Notes: a model not told the origin generated them from the letters alone. A stretch of 64,000 nucleotides of DNA from Parabacteroides faecalis (GCF_022809355.1 NZ_JAKZMM010000015.1:1-64000), one strand, 5' to 3'; counted from the stretch's first letter, positions 45,327-54,675 are shown. Program-made: numbers and translations.

Positions 45327-45640
45327 ATATGTAATAATTTGGTTAGTAATTAAATACTCATCTATTTCAATACTAATGTTCTTTTCGTCTAATACATATA
45401 AATAAGTGTTCATGTGCTTCACAATGTTACGATACACTTATTTTATAACTATAGTCGCAAAAGTATCAGAATTTATGTCCGAGGGTTAGGATAATCAGGT
45501 TAAATATCAGGATTTTCGGACTATTTTTCGTTGGTGTAATTAGTATTATTTTGATATAAAAAAATATTATATATATAATTTTCAGTGTTTTAGTTATCCT
45601 ACTTTTAAAAATGATTTTTCTATTTGACGTTATACAATAA
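45327..45640. other. AT-rich gap upstream of the repeat protein
   Basis: The sequence is very AT-rich, with long runs of alternating A and T near 45560-45590. No convincing gene or RNA is seen. The open frame here on the minus strand is only the read-through of the regulator remnant to its right. Confidence 0.5.
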
Positions 45641-45905
45641 TTGGGGGGACTGAATTGAGCTAGTGTTACATCAAATATTTGTTTGATTGAGCGTACAAAA
45701 TAACTAGTATCTTCAAAGCCACCAGCCATGATGATATTTCCGATGAGTTGTTCGGTAGAAGAAGATAACAGATGTTTTACTTTTAACTCTATGATTTGTT
45801 CGGAACCTTCGTGTAAAACTTTGGTATATTTGTCTCGTAACTGCTAACATTGTTCCAGCTACTTCTCGACACGTACTAGCTTTTTGATGGGTCAGAAGTT
45901 TTTTA
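45641..45905 (-). pseudogene. Remnant of a second hybrid two-component/AraC regulator
   Basis: The minus strand reads KLVRVEK-stop-LEQC-stop-QLRDKYTKVLHEGSEQIIEL, then KVKHLLSSSTEQLIGNIIMA and GFEDTSYFVRSIKQIFDVT. This aligns with LLVRVEKLLEQRRQLRDKFS, KRLLASTEQAIGDIATTCGF and FEDTSYFTRVFKQMFNVTP of the intact regulator at 40159-42966. About 57 codons covering the first helix-turn-helix are deleted in frame, and two codons have become TAG. It is therefore a decayed paralogue, keeping only the end of the receiver and of the AraC domain. Confidence 0.85.
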
Positions 45906-46131
45906 TATATAATGTAGGGTCAATCAATTTTAAATTTCTAAGTAATGAAAGAGGTGACTTTGTACACGTTTTTTTAAGAGATTTAGATTTAAAGTTAGAA
46001 GAGTTGCGTAAGTCATGATACTTCTTTTTTATCCTTACTTGTAGATCTAGTTGAATACGGTATAACGGCTTCCTCTCTGAATATAATGTATGGAAAGAGG
46101 AAACTGCTCCAATTTGTGGTATGGATATAAA

Positions 46132-46162
46132 AACAGCTGATAATGATTCATTATCAGCTGTT
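46132..46162 (-). terminator. Terminator after tRNA-Lys
   Basis: AACAGCTGATAA (46132-46143) pairs with TTATCAGCTGTT (46151-46162). On the minus strand TTTTTAT follows. It lies immediately beyond the tRNA 3' end. Confidence 0.85.
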
Positions 46163-46166
46163 TCCG

Positions 46167-46239
46167 TGATCCGCCTGGGGCTCGAACCCAGGACCCCAAC
46201 ATTAAAAGTGTTGTGCTCTACCTGCTGAGCTAGCGAATC
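46167..46239 (-). tRNA. tRNA-Lys (anticodon TTT)
   Basis: The 73-base minus-strand sequence folds as a complete cloverleaf. The acceptor GATTCGC pairs with GCGGATC (one G-T pair), the D-loop region is AGCTCAGCAGGTAGAG, the anticodon loop is CTTTTAA, and the T arm contains GGTTCGAGCCC. The discriminator is A and CCA is not encoded. A hairpin terminator follows directly. Confidence 0.97.
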
Positions 46240-46451
46240 AAACCTATATGCAATTGTTTCTCGATTGCGAGTGCAAAGGTATGGACTATTTTTGAAAGAG
46301 CCAAATTTTTTGTCGAATTTCTTCCTAAGTTTTGAATTATCTTGAAAATAACGGATGGAAATCAAAGATATACACTTCGTCTTGGAGATCGTATGGAAGG
46401 CTTTCCAAAGAAAAACGCTATCTTTGTCTGTTACTAATAAAAATAAATGGT

Positions 46452-47276
46452 ATGGAGCAGAAACGTGAATGGAAACCGATAAAAGAGTATAAAGAGATCC
46501 TTTTTGAGTTGTATAATGGAATCGCCAAGATTACGATCAATCGGGAGCGATACCGGAATGCTTTTACGCCGACCACAACGACGGAGATGAGTGATGCGTT
46601 GTATATCTGTCGGGAACGGCAGGATATCAATGTGGTCGTTTTGACGGGAGCCGGCGACAAGGCTTTTTGTGCCGGTGGTGATATGAACGTAAAAGGGCGC
46701 GGCGGCTATGTCGGAACAGATGGTGTTCCACGCTTGAATGTGTTGGATGTACAGAAGCAGATCCGGTCTCTTCCGAAGCCAGTGATTGCCATGGTAAATG
46801 GATATGCTATCGGTGGCGGACATGTCCTGCATGTGGTCTGCGACTTGACCATTGCTTCCGAAAATGCACGCTTCGGACAAACGGGTCCGCGCGTGGGAAG
46901 TTTTGATGCCGGTTTCGGTTCTTCTTACCTGGCTCGTTGCGTAGGGCAGAAGCGGGCTCGCGAGATTTGGTTTATGTGCCGCCAGTACACAGCGCAGGAA
47001 GCCTATGAAATGGGCATGGTGAATAAGGTAGTACCTTTGGAAAGACTGGAAGATGAAGTGGTGGAATGGGCAGAAACGATGATGCAGCACAGTCCGTTGG
47101 CTTTACGAATGATCAAGGCCGGATTGAATGCCGAACTGGATGGTCAGGCGGGTATTCAGGAATTGGCCGGTGATGCCACGATGTTGTATTACCTCACGGA
47201 TGAGGCGCAGGAAGGCGGAAAAGCTTTCTTGGAAAAACGTCGTCCGCGGTTTGAAGATTATCCTAAATTCCCCTGA
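46452..47276 (+). CDS. menB: 1,4-Dihydroxy-2-naphthoyl-CoA synthase
   Basis: Closes the second ring in menaquinone synthesis from o-succinylbenzoyl-CoA. The 274-residue crotonase-fold protein has [35 protein letters not shown] (oxyanion hole), [19 protein letters not shown], and [19 protein letters not shown]. The bicarbonate-dependent MenB features look intact by eye. No other men gene is adjacent. A -7 box (TATCTTTG, 46419-46426) lies upstream. I choose the ATG at MEQKREWK; longer frames lack support. Confidence 0.95.
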   Translation: MEQKREWKPIKEYKEILFELYNGIAKITINRERYRNAFTPTTTTEMSDALYICRERQDINVVVLTGAGDKAFCAGGDMNVKGRGGYVGTDGVPRLNVLDVQKQIRSLPKPVIAMVNGYAIGGGHVLHVVCDLTIASENARFGQTGPRVGSFDAGFGSSYLARCVGQKRAREIWFMCRQYTAQEAYEMGMVNKVVPLERLEDEVVEWAETMMQHSPLALRMIKAGLNAELDGQAGIQELAGDATMLYYLTDEAQEGGKAFLEKRRPRFEDYPKFP

Positions 47277-47412
47277 TGCGTTTCCGGCGAAGTCTGGAAT
47301 CAAAAGATACGGGAATTGATTGGGAAACTCCCGGGAATTGCTTTTGAAACCAGTGAGTTTGGAAAGCCGGTCATGATAGGAGAGAAGATTTATAAAAAAG
47401 GCGTGCCTTAAG
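47277..47412 (+). pseudogene. Possible gene fragment after menB
   Basis: One frame, lacking a start codon, reads VWNQKIRELIGKLPGIAFET and then SEFGKPVMIGEKIYKKGVP before TAA at 47409-47411. The composition looks protein-like rather than random, and it ends just where the terminator begins. I do not recognise the family. It may be the tail of a deleted gene that once followed menB, or a chance open frame. Confidence 0.3.
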
Positions 47413-47440
47413 CTTATGACAGATGCTGGAGGCACGCCTT
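47398..47440. terminator. Bidirectional terminator between menB and ridA
   Basis: AAGGCGTGCCT (47398-47408) pairs with AGGCACGCCTT (47430-47440). The plus strand continues CTTCTTAT and the minus strand TTTTTATAAA, so it can serve both convergent genes. Confidence 0.8.
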
Positions 47441-47466
47441 CTTCTTATGTGGAGAGGTGTTTGCTC

Positions 47467-47847
47467 TTATGCTTTAACAGCTATCACTTCTACTTCTACC
47501 AAAGCGTTTTTCGGCAGTGTCTTTACGGCTACAGCCGAGCGAGCCGGAAAATCACCTTCAAACTGAGAAGCATAGATTTCGTTCATTGCGGCGAAATCAG
47601 CCATGTCTGCCAGAAATACCGTTGTTTTTACCACGTCGTTGATTGAGAAACCGGCTTCTTCCAGAATTGCCTTTACGTTCTGGAATGACTGGATGGTCTG
47701 CTCTTTTACACCGCCTTCCGGGAAATTGCCTGTGGCCGGATCCAAACCGAGCTGGCCTGAAGCGAACAACATGTTTCCTACTTGAATAGCTTGATTATAC
47801 GGACCGATAGCTGCCGGTGCCTTGGTTGTTGCAATTACTTTTTTCAT
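47467..47847 (-). CDS. ridA: RidA-family reactive enamine/imine deaminase
   Basis: Hydrolyses 2-aminoacrylate and related imines released by PLP enzymes. The 126-residue protein has AIGPYNQAIQVGNMLFASGQ, LGLDPATG, VVKTTVFLADMADFAAMNEI and the signature arginine in GDFPARSAV, with the C-terminal LVEVEVIAVK. It starts 12 bp after the rlmB stop and is probably co-transcribed with it. Confidence 0.95.
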   Translation of the reverse strand: MKKVIATTKAPAAIGPYNQAIQVGNMLFASGQLGLDPATGNFPEGGVKEQTIQSFQNVKAILEEAGFSINDVVKTTVFLADMADFAAMNEIYASQFEGDFPARSAVAVKTLPKNALVEVEVIAVKA

Positions 47848-47859
47848 TGTTGTCTGTTT

Positions 47860-48618
47860 TTATGATTGTTCATATTCTGTTTTGTTCATTCGCTGGCGTA
47901 CGACTTCATAAATCAGGATGGATGAAGCCACGGATACATTCAGTGAACCGATCGTTCCGAATTGCGGTATCTTGATCATGGCATCACAGATACGAAGATT
48001 TTCGTAGGATACACCGGTGTCTTCAGCTCCCATGACGATGGCAGTCGGACCGTCGTAGGCAATGTGTGTATAATTCTCGGCTGCTTTTTCGGAAGCCGCA
48101 TAGACTTTTACCCCGCTCTGTTGCAGGAAACGGATCGCCTGGTTGATACTTTTCTCCTTGCATACCGGCAATACGTGCAAAGCTCCTGCCGAAGTCTTGA
48201 TGGCGTCGGCATTGACACTCACACTTCCTTTGGCCGGGATGACGATGGCATCTACGCCTGCGCATTCACACGTACGGGCAATGGCTCCGAAGTTGCGTAC
48301 ATCCGTTACACCGTCGAGCAAGACAATGAAAGGATCACGGCCCTGCTCATATACAAAAGGAATAATGTCTTCCAGCTTTTGATAAGTAATGGCTGATATA
48401 AAAGCAATCACACCCTGATGATTCTTACGGGTATAACGATCTAGCCGTTCTTGCGGCACGCGTTGTACCTGAATGGTTGTCCCATGCAATACGTCAAACA
48501 GTTCTTTGGCCAGTTCTCCTTGCAGATCTCTTCTGACCAGGATTTTGTCTATTTCCTTGTCTGCTTGTATGGCTTCAATCACGGCACGAATGCCGAATAT
48601 CATTTCATTCTCTTTCAT
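47860..48618 (-). CDS. rlmB: 23S rRNA (guanosine-2'-O)-methyltransferase RlmB-like
   Basis: A SpoU/TrmH-family 2'-O-methyltransferase of 252 residues. An N-terminal substrate-binding domain (GIRAVIEAIQADKEIDKILV, about 8-80) precedes the knotted SPOUT domain. That domain has LDGVTDVRNFGAIARTCECA, VVIPAKGS, VMGAEDTGVS and IGSLNVSVASSILIYEVVRQ. Assignment to G2251 rather than another site is by similarity. ridA follows 12 bp downstream. Confidence 0.92.
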   Translation of the reverse strand: MKENEMIFGIRAVIEAIQADKEIDKILVRRDLQGELAKELFDVLHGTTIQVQRVPQERLDRYTRKNHQGVIAFISAITYQKLEDIIPFVYEQGRDPFIVLLDGVTDVRNFGAIARTCECAGVDAIVIPAKGSVSVNADAIKTSAGALHVLPVCKEKSINQAIRFLQQSGVKVYAASEKAAENYTHIAYDGPTAIVMGAEDTGVSYENLRICDAMIKIPQFGTIGSLNVSVASSILIYEVVRQRMNKTEYEQS

Positions 48619-48694
48619 AAAATATGCTTACTATTGGAAATCTGTCATTCGACATTGCAAACTTACGGAAATTCGGCGGAATAATCTAATAAAA

Positions 48695-48721
48695 AAGCCG
48701 GAAGAAGAACTCCCGGCTTTG
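48695..48721 (-). terminator. Terminator after the phosphohexomutase gene
   Basis: AAAGCCGG (48695-48702) pairs with CCGGCTTT (48714-48721). On the minus strand TTTTTATTAG follows. Confidence 0.8.
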
Positions 48722-48746
48722 CTTTATAAGAGATGAACTTTGGTTA

Positions 48747-50495
48747 TCAGATACCTAAAGAAGCTTTGATGGCTTCAATCTTTTCTGTGGCGGCTTTATC
48801 GGCTGCATCCAATTCTTCTACGCTGTTTACTTTAGAATGTACTTCGCAGTAGAACTTGATCTTCGGTTCTGTTCCGGAAGGACGGATAGAAACCTTGGTT
48901 CCGTCTTCGGTGAAGAACTGCAGAACATTCGAAGTAACCGGCATATCCAGTGTCAGTGTTTCGTTTTCCAGATAGTCGATTCCTTTCAATGTTGAATAGT
49001 CGTAGAAATAAGTTACTTTAGAACCGGCGATTTCCTTCAACGGGTTTTCGCGGAAATGTTTCATCATTGCTTCGATTTCTTCAGCACCGCTCTTACCTTT
49101 CTTCACAACAGAAATACCTTTTTCTTTCGAGAATCCATATTCAACATAGATCTTCTGCAGCAACTGATACATTGACATGCCTTGGTCTTTCGCCCAAGCT
49201 GCGATTTCAGCCAATACGGCACAAGCTGAAACGGCATCTTTATCACGTACGAAATCTTCGCACAAGAATCCGTAACTTTCTTCACCGCCACCGATATAGT
49301 TCAGTTTACCTTCGTTCTGTTTCATGACGTTGGCAATCCATTTGAATCCGGTATAAACATCATAGAAACCAACACCGTTGCGATCGGCAATAGTCTTGAT
49401 TGTTTCTGTTGTTACAATCGTCTTGACGATATATTCTTTACCTTGGATCTTGCCTAATTCTTTCCAGCGGGTGATCAGATAATAAACGAACATCAATGCA
49501 GTCTGGTTACCGTTCAGCAATACCCATTCGCCTTCATTGTTCTTAACTGCAGCACCTACACGGTCAGCATCCGGGTCAGAAGCCAATACCAGTTCGGCAT
49601 CTGTTTCCTTGGCTTTCTCAACTGCCATAGACAAAGCTGCCGGTTCTTCTGGGTTCGGAGAAACAACAGTCGGGAAGTCTCCACTGACAACATCTTGTTC
49701 TGGTACATGGATAATATTGGTGAAACCAAATGCTGCCAAAGCACGCGGGATCAGTTTCACACCTGTTCCATGGATCGGTGTATAGACGATCTTCATGTCA
49801 TGATGACGCTGAATAGCTTCTTTTGACAATGAAATCTTCGTCAAGTCATTAACGAATGCACTGTCAATTTCTTCACCGATGATTTCAATCAAATCCTTAT
49901 TACCTTTGAATTTGATATCTGCTGCCGAACGGATCTTATTCACTTCGGCGATTGTATTTTTGTCATGCGGAGAAATCATCTGGGCTCCGTCGCTCCAATA
50001 AGCCTTATATCCGTTGTATTCTTTCGGATTGTGTGAAGCCGTCAGGATAATACCGCTCTGGCATCCCATTTTACGGATGGCGTATGACATTTCCGGTGTC
50101 GGACGCAGACTTTCGAACAGATATACCTTGATACCATTGGCTGAGAAGATATCAGCTGATATTTCAGCAAATTTACGGCTGTTATTACGGCAATCGTGAC
50201 CGATAACGACTTTAATCTGATCCAGATCCGCAAATTCTTGCTTCAGATAGTTGGATAAACCCTGAGTGGCTGCACCCACTGTATAGATGTTCATCCGGTT
50301 AGAACCTACGCCCATGATACCGCGCAGACCACCTGTTCCGAATTCCAGATCCTTGTAGAACGCTTCGATCAGATCTGTAGGATCTTCTTTGTCTAATAAT
50401 GCTTGTACAGCTGCTTTTGTTTCAGCGTCATAACTGTCAGTAAGCCAACCTTGTGCCTTACTTCTTACTGCTTGTAATAATTCATTGTTTTCCAT
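48747..50495 (-). CDS. Phosphoglucomutase/phosphomannomutase-family enzyme
   Basis: An alpha-D-phosphohexomutase of 582 residues that interconverts hexose 1- and 6-phosphates. The phosphoserine loop is ILTASHNPKEYNGYKAYW, the metal loop is ASDPDADRVG, the sugar-binding loop is GGEESYGF, and the phosphate-binding loop is RPSGTEPKIKFY. The length and RGIMGVGSNRMN fit the phosphopentomutase/PgcA-like subgroup. I choose the ATG at MENNELLQ; a GTG lies three codons upstream. Confidence 0.94.
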   Translation of the reverse strand: MENNELLQAVRSKAQGWLTDSYDAETKAAVQALLDKEDPTDLIEAFYKDLEFGTGGLRGIMGVGSNRMNIYTVGAATQGLSNYLKQEFADLDQIKVVIGHDCRNNSRKFAEISADIFSANGIKVYLFESLRPTPEMSYAIRKMGCQSGIILTASHNPKEYNGYKAYWSDGAQMISPHDKNTIAEVNKIRSAADIKFKGNKDLIEIIGEEIDSAFVNDLTKISLSKEAIQRHHDMKIVYTPIHGTGVKLIPRALAAFGFTNIIHVPEQDVVSGDFPTVVSPNPEEPAALSMAVEKAKETDAELVLASDPDADRVGAAVKNNEGEWVLLNGNQTALMFVYYLITRWKELGKIQGKEYIVKTIVTTETIKTIADRNGVGFYDVYTGFKWIANVMKQNEGKLNYIGGGEESYGFLCEDFVRDKDAVSACAVLAEIAAWAKDQGMSMYQLLQKIYVEYGFSKEKGISVVKKGKSGAEEIEAMMKHFRENPLKEIAGSKVTYFYDYSTLKGIDYLENETLTLDMPVTSNVLQFFTEDGTKVSIRPSGTEPKIKFYCEVHSKVNSVEELDAADKAATEKIEAIKASLGI

Positions 50496-50547
50496 GTCTT
50501 GCACAATGTTATTTTGATTGAAATGTTTCCATAAAATTATAGACTAA

Positions 50548-50577
50548 CAAATGTAGTGATTTTTCAGTCAATTCCAA
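50548..50577 (-). promoter_or_regulatory. Predicted promoter of the phosphohexomutase gene
   Basis: On the minus strand TTG (50575-50577) and TACATTTG (50548-50555) are 19 bp apart, consistent with Bacteroidetes -33/-7 elements. Confidence 0.45.
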
Positions 50578-50607
50578 TCTTTTTCGTAAAAAAGTGTATC
50601 TATTTCT

Positions 50608-52290
50608 TTACCAGGCAAAGGAATAGTTATATTCCGAGCGGTTTCCGCAGGCATCCGTAACGACCAGATGTAACTGATGCTTGTCGCCTCGTTTGATTTG
50701 TTCCTGATTGAGCTGGCAACTGATAACGGAACGGTTGTTCATCTGGAAGAGAACGAATTTTCCGTCGATGGTTCCTTTGTAGGTATCAACACCACTCAAA
50801 TTGTCGGTCAGTTGGAAACGGATGATGCGCTTCCGGTTCCACTGCTCCGGTTGGATGGGTTTGATATTCGGAGCCACCGTATCAGCCGAAACGGTATAAG
50901 TTCCCAGTTCGCGGATATTTCCGTCTATCCAGCCATTCCGGTAAGTGCCGCCGATCCATGCTCCCCGTTTTCCTTTCCATTGTACGATACCGTACTGGTT
51001 CTTGTGTTCTAACGTATCACGTAAAATCCGTAAAGACAATTTGGCCTTTTCGTGGAGTGGAACCGGTTCGTTATGCAAAATGTGGATGTCTGCCAGTCGG
51101 CCGACTTCTTCTTTGACTCGATAAACAAAGTCCAGGTCGGTGTATAAATTTCCCTTGGGTATAAATAACCGGATTCCTTTGGCTCCGAATTGATTGCTGC
51201 AATGCCAGTGGAATAACTCTGTTCCCTGATCTTTGGATGCGGGAATCGCCTGTTTCTTTCCGACTACTTGCAGATTCATCCGGCTTTGGTTACCGAAATC
51301 ATCGGTAATTGTAAAGGTAAAGGTGTATGTCTTTTCTTCCTCAATATCGATGATCCCTCGGTTCTTGGCAGAAAGAAAGCGCAACCGGTTGCCTGGGTCG
51401 ATAAAACATTTGGTATAAAAAGAACGATGCTTGCTCCAGTATGAATAGTCGATGAGGCTGTTCAGATAACGGGTTTCTGAGAAGGCAAAACGATCCAGGT
51501 CGGAAAGGAAGAGGGTTTGTTTCCCTTCCGTCAGTTTGATCTGCCGGACTCCATATACATTGCTGGTTTCGTTCATGTAGTCGTTGGCTTTGATGGCAAA
51601 GCCGATTTTTCCCCAGGCTGTGATTTTGGCATTGACTATCGGCCGTTGTTTAGCATCATACGTAACCTTCAGTTCTGTCTTGCCTGTCTTTCCGTTGACA
51701 ATGCCGCTTCCCGGTTGCGGACAAATCAGAATGCCTGCGAATTTGGGCGGCTTGTTGTCTTTGATCAGGTGTTTATAATAAGGTAGGGGATCCATTACTT
51801 CTTCTGTTTCTGTATCCCGGATTTCAAAGTGAACATGCGGGCCGCCTGAACTTCCGGTATTTCCACTGTATGCAACGATTTCTCCTTCTTTCACCGGAAT
51901 CTGATCGGGCGTGAGGGTTAAATCTACCTGGAAACGTTCGAGTTTGTATTGCTGCTGGCGGATATAATCGGCTATCTTGGGAATGAAATGATCCAGATGT
52001 CCGTAAACGGTCGTAGTTCCGTCGGGATGAGATAAATATAATGCATTTCCATATCCCCAGGGACTGACGGATACACGGGAGACATAGCCTTCCTGAACGG
52101 CATGAACGGCTTTGCCGGTTACTCCTTGCGTTTTCATGTCAATACCCGAATGAAAGTGATTGGCTCGTAATTCGCCGAAATTACCGGCCAGATATAAAGG
52201 AAACTCCAGCGGATTACGCCATTTTTCCTGGCTCCATCCAAGCGTTGTATAACCTAATAACAGCAGAATGAAATAGCGTTTATACATCAT
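50608..52290 (-). CDS. Exported M23-family peptidase-like protein
   Basis: A 560-residue protein with a signal peptide (MMYKRYFILLLLGYTTLGWS). The LytM/M23 domain (about 30-190) has FHSGIDMKTQGVTG, VYGHLDHF and the HVHFEIRD motif, so the zinc ligands appear intact. A long beta-rich C-terminal region (about 200-560) has no recognised family. The likely role is peptidoglycan cross-link cleavage or activation of other hydrolases. No operon partner is evident. Confidence 0.92.
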   Translation of the reverse strand: MMYKRYFILLLLGYTTLGWSQEKWRNPLEFPLYLAGNFGELRANHFHSGIDMKTQGVTGKAVHAVQEGYVSRVSVSPWGYGNALYLSHPDGTTTVYGHLDHFIPKIADYIRQQQYKLERFQVDLTLTPDQIPVKEGEIVAYSGNTGSSGGPHVHFEIRDTETEEVMDPLPYYKHLIKDNKPPKFAGILICPQPGSGIVNGKTGKTELKVTYDAKQRPIVNAKITAWGKIGFAIKANDYMNETSNVYGVRQIKLTEGKQTLFLSDLDRFAFSETRYLNSLIDYSYWSKHRSFYTKCFIDPGNRLRFLSAKNRGIIDIEEEKTYTFTFTITDDFGNQSRMNLQVVGKKQAIPASKDQGTELFHWHCSNQFGAKGIRLFIPKGNLYTDLDFVYRVKEEVGRLADIHILHNEPVPLHEKAKLSLRILRDTLEHKNQYGIVQWKGKRGAWIGGTYRNGWIDGNIRELGTYTVSADTVAPNIKPIQPEQWNRKRIIRFQLTDNLSGVDTYKGTIDGKFVLFQMNNRSVISCQLNQEQIKRGDKHQLHLVVTDACGNRSEYNYSFAW

Positions 52291-52395
52291 GTGTTTTGTT
52301 TTTTTGCCGACAAACTTACGGATTTTTTGCCATTTTGTTCATACCTCGAAGAGAGGAATCCGGTGTATGGTGATTTAGGAAAGGTGGAAAATAAA

Positions 52396-52423
52396 AAAGG
52401 TTGATTCTTTTGAATCAACCTTT
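52396..52423 (-). terminator. Terminator after tRNA-Leu
   Basis: AAAGGTTGATTC (52396-52407) pairs with GAATCAACCTTT (52412-52423) around a four-base loop. On the minus strand TTTATTTT follows. Confidence 0.85.
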
Positions 52424-52426
52424 CTG

Positions 52427-52510
52427 TGCCCAGAACAGGACTCGAACCTGCACGACCGCAAAGCCACTCGCACCTGAAACGAGCGCGTCTACCAATTCCG
52501 CCACCTGGGC
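52427..52510 (-). tRNA. tRNA-Leu (anticodon CAG)
   Basis: An 84-base class II tRNA on the minus strand. Acceptor GCCCAGG pairs with TCTGGGC, with discriminator A and no encoded CCA. The D arm GGCGGAATTGGTAGACGC is typical of tRNA-Leu. The anticodon loop is TTCAGGT inside a CTCGT/GCGAG stem, and a long variable arm precedes GGTTCGAGTCC. Confidence 0.96.
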
Positions 52511-52689
52511 AACATGTTACTTTTCTATTGCATTTTCTCTCAAATGCGCTGCAAAGGTAATGCTTTTATTCAAACATGCAAATGTTTTGGGTAGCTTTTT
52601 TTATTTCCAACATGTTTTTTATGGGAAAAGATACACGGATAAAGAAACTTGATGTATTTTTACAAAAAGAAAAGAAATTTCAGTGGATT

Positions 52690-53856
52690 ATGATTATAAA
52701 TAGTCTTTTAGATACGGATTTATATAAATTTACGACCTCATACGCATACGTGAAATTGTTTCCAAATGCCTGGGGTACATTTGTTTTTAAAGATCGCGAC
52801 GAAACCATCTGCTCGGATGAGTTCCTTTCCCGTTTGAAAGCTGAAGTACATGATTTGGCCAACGTGCAGTTGCGTACTGACGAATTGGAGTATATGTGTT
52901 CGCATTGCCGCTTTGTGCCTCGTGTTTATTGGGAGTGGCTTTCGTCGTTTCGCTTTGATCCTGAAAAGGTTCAGATTTATCTGGACGATGAAAAACACCT
53001 TCATATTGAGGTGACCGATTATTTATATAAGGTAACGCTTTATGAAGTGCCTTTGCTGGCAATTGTCACAGAATTGCAGAATCTGACTTTGGGAAATGTG
53101 GCCGACAAGGATCAGGTACTGGCTAAGCTGTTTGAAAAGGTAGAACTGTCGAACAAGCATCAGATTTCGTTTTCCGAGTTTGGTACGCGCCGCCGTTTTT
53201 CGCTGGGAGTTCAGGATGCTGTGATCAATTATCTGAACGAAAACTCTTTTTATTGTACGGGAACTTCCAATTGCCATTTCGCCATGAAATACAACATGAA
53301 AATGATGGGAACGCATCCACACGAGTGGTTTATGTTCCACGGAGCCCAGTTTGGTTACAAGCATGCCAATTATATGGCGCTCGAAAACTGGGTGAATGTG
53401 TACGACGGCGATTTGGGAACAGCCTTGGCAGATACGTATACGTCGGAGTCATTTCTGACGAATTTGAGTCGTAAGCAGGCGAAGTTGTTTGACGGTGTTC
53501 GCTGTGATTCGGGTGATGAGTTTGCTTTTGTGGATGAACTGGTAAGCCGTTATCGGGATTTTGGTATTGACTCGACAACGAAGACCATTATCTTCAGTAA
53601 TGCGCTTGATTTTGAAAAGGCGCTGCGCATTCAGCAATATTGCAAGGGAAAGATTCGCTGTGCTTTTGGTATCGGAACGAATCTGACCAACGATGCCGGT
53701 TATAAGCCATCGAATGTCGTGATGAAGCTGGCCCGTTGCAAGATGAATGTAAATCAGCCGTGGCGCGAATGCGTGAAGCTTTCTGACGATATGGGCAAAC
53801 ACATGGGTAGTGACCGCGAAGTGGAAGCCTGTCTGTATGAACTGGGATTAAAATAA
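52690..53856 (+). CDS. pncB: Nicotinate phosphoribosyltransferase
   Basis: Salvages nicotinate to nicotinate mononucleotide with PRPP. The 388-residue protein has the N-terminal LLDTDLYKFTTSYAYVKLFP, the histidine region SNCHFAMKYNMKMMGTHPHE, and DGVRCDSGDEFAFVD, FSNALDF and FGIGTNLTND of the PRPP-binding core. I choose the ATG at MIINSLLD, which gives the normal family length; an upstream frame would add 38 unmatched residues. Its product is the substrate of NadD (29.8 kb). Confidence 0.95.
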   Translation: MIINSLLDTDLYKFTTSYAYVKLFPNAWGTFVFKDRDETICSDEFLSRLKAEVHDLANVQLRTDELEYMCSHCRFVPRVYWEWLSSFRFDPEKVQIYLDDEKHLHIEVTDYLYKVTLYEVPLLAIVTELQNLTLGNVADKDQVLAKLFEKVELSNKHQISFSEFGTRRRFSLGVQDAVINYLNENSFYCTGTSNCHFAMKYNMKMMGTHPHEWFMFHGAQFGYKHANYMALENWVNVYDGDLGTALADTYTSESFLTNLSRKQAKLFDGVRCDSGDEFAFVDELVSRYRDFGIDSTTKTIIFSNALDFEKALRIQQYCKGKIRCAFGIGTNLTNDAGYKPSNVVMKLARCKMNVNQPWRECVKLSDDMGKHMGSDREVEACLYELGLK

Positions 53857-53892
53857 TATCAGGTGGGATAGAAACAATCCCGATTGTCTGTC

Positions 53893-53926
53893 AGGGGAAA
53901 TAAGTGGGGAAAATATTATTTCCCCT
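53893..53926. terminator. Terminator between pncB and the FKBP gene
   Basis: AGGGGAAATAA (53893-53903) pairs with TTATTTCCCCT (53916-53926). It lies between convergent genes. Confidence 0.75.
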
Positions 53927-53927
53927 T

Positions 53928-54326
53928 TCAGGCAATGCCTACTAACTCGATTTCAAAAATGAGGGTTGAACCTCCGGGAATGCCCGGTTGCGAGAATTTC
54001 CCGTATCCCATTTCTGCCGGAAGATAGATTTCCCATTTGTCGCCGACACACATCTGTTGCATGGCAATAATCCATCCTTCAATCAGATCGCTCAGACGGA
54101 AAGCAATCGGTGTGCCGCCCCGGCTACTGTCGAACTTCTTTCCGTTGATGGTCCATCCGGTATAATGCGCCGTAACGATGCTTCGGGGCGTAGGATGTTT
54201 CCCGTCATTCTTTCCAGTCGCCAGCACTTTGTAATAAATTCCTTTCGGAAGCGGTTTCACCCCTTCTTCCTGCGCTTTCGCCGCCAGCCATTCCTGATTG
54301 GCTTGTATATATTCTTTTTTACCCAT
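53928..54326 (-). CDS. Cytoplasmic FKBP-type peptidyl-prolyl isomerase
   Basis: A 132-residue single-domain FKBP that speeds proline isomerisation in folding. VTAHYTGWTINGKKFDSSRG, the conserved EGWIIAMQQMCVGDKWEIYL, PAEMGYG and GSTLIFEIELV outline the domain, preceded by a helical extension (about 1-25). There is no signal peptide, unlike the many exported FKBPs in this group. The usual tryptophan of the binding pocket appears as GWIIAM. Confidence 0.93.
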   Translation of the reverse strand: MGKKEYIQANQEWLAAKAQEEGVKPLPKGIYYKVLATGKNDGKHPTPRSIVTAHYTGWTINGKKFDSSRGGTPIAFRLSDLIEGWIIAMQQMCVGDKWEIYLPAEMGYGKFSQPGIPGGSTLIFEIELVGIA

Positions 54327-54443
54327 GATAATATATGATTGTTTGCGGGATAAAATTAACGGATTTTCCGGAAATCAGCAGCAGGAAATTCTTTTTATTT
54401 ACTTTTGAAACGAAACTCACGAGGATCGAAATCGAAACCCATA

Positions 54444-54562
54444 GGAATCCTTTTTAAAACCCTCGGGAATCCTTTTTCAAACCTATAAGCTTTTTCCTGA
54501 AAAGCCGGCGTCTTTTGATGAAAAGCCGGCGTGAATGATAAAAAAGCCGGCGTGTTTTGAAG
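54444..54562. repeat. Phased 21-22 bp repeats 5' of the winged-helix-like gene
   Basis: AAAAGCCGGCGT occurs at 54500, 54521 and 54542, exactly 21 bp apart, as units of 21 bp. Just upstream, GGAATCCTTTTT occurs at 54444 and 54466, 22 bp apart. They lie in the 349-bp gap (54327-54675) between divergent genes, 114-230 bp before the start of the next gene. No ORF is visible in the gap. Confidence 0.8.
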
Positions 54563-54675
54563 ATTTCTTAGGCATGAATTTTTTTGGTTATTACAACATT
54601 TTTCTTCCTCAAATAATTGGCTGTCTATAAAATTGTTTTTATTTTTACATATTGTTTAATTAAAAATAAGTAACT

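Noticed and set aside
46167-46239. Integration site for a mobile element at tRNA-Lys
   Set aside because: No integrase gene or duplicated tRNA 3' end was seen in the adjoining island.
45892-46365. 157-residue minus-strand ORF
   Set aside because: It runs through the tRNA-Lys gene and its terminator and shows no protein features.
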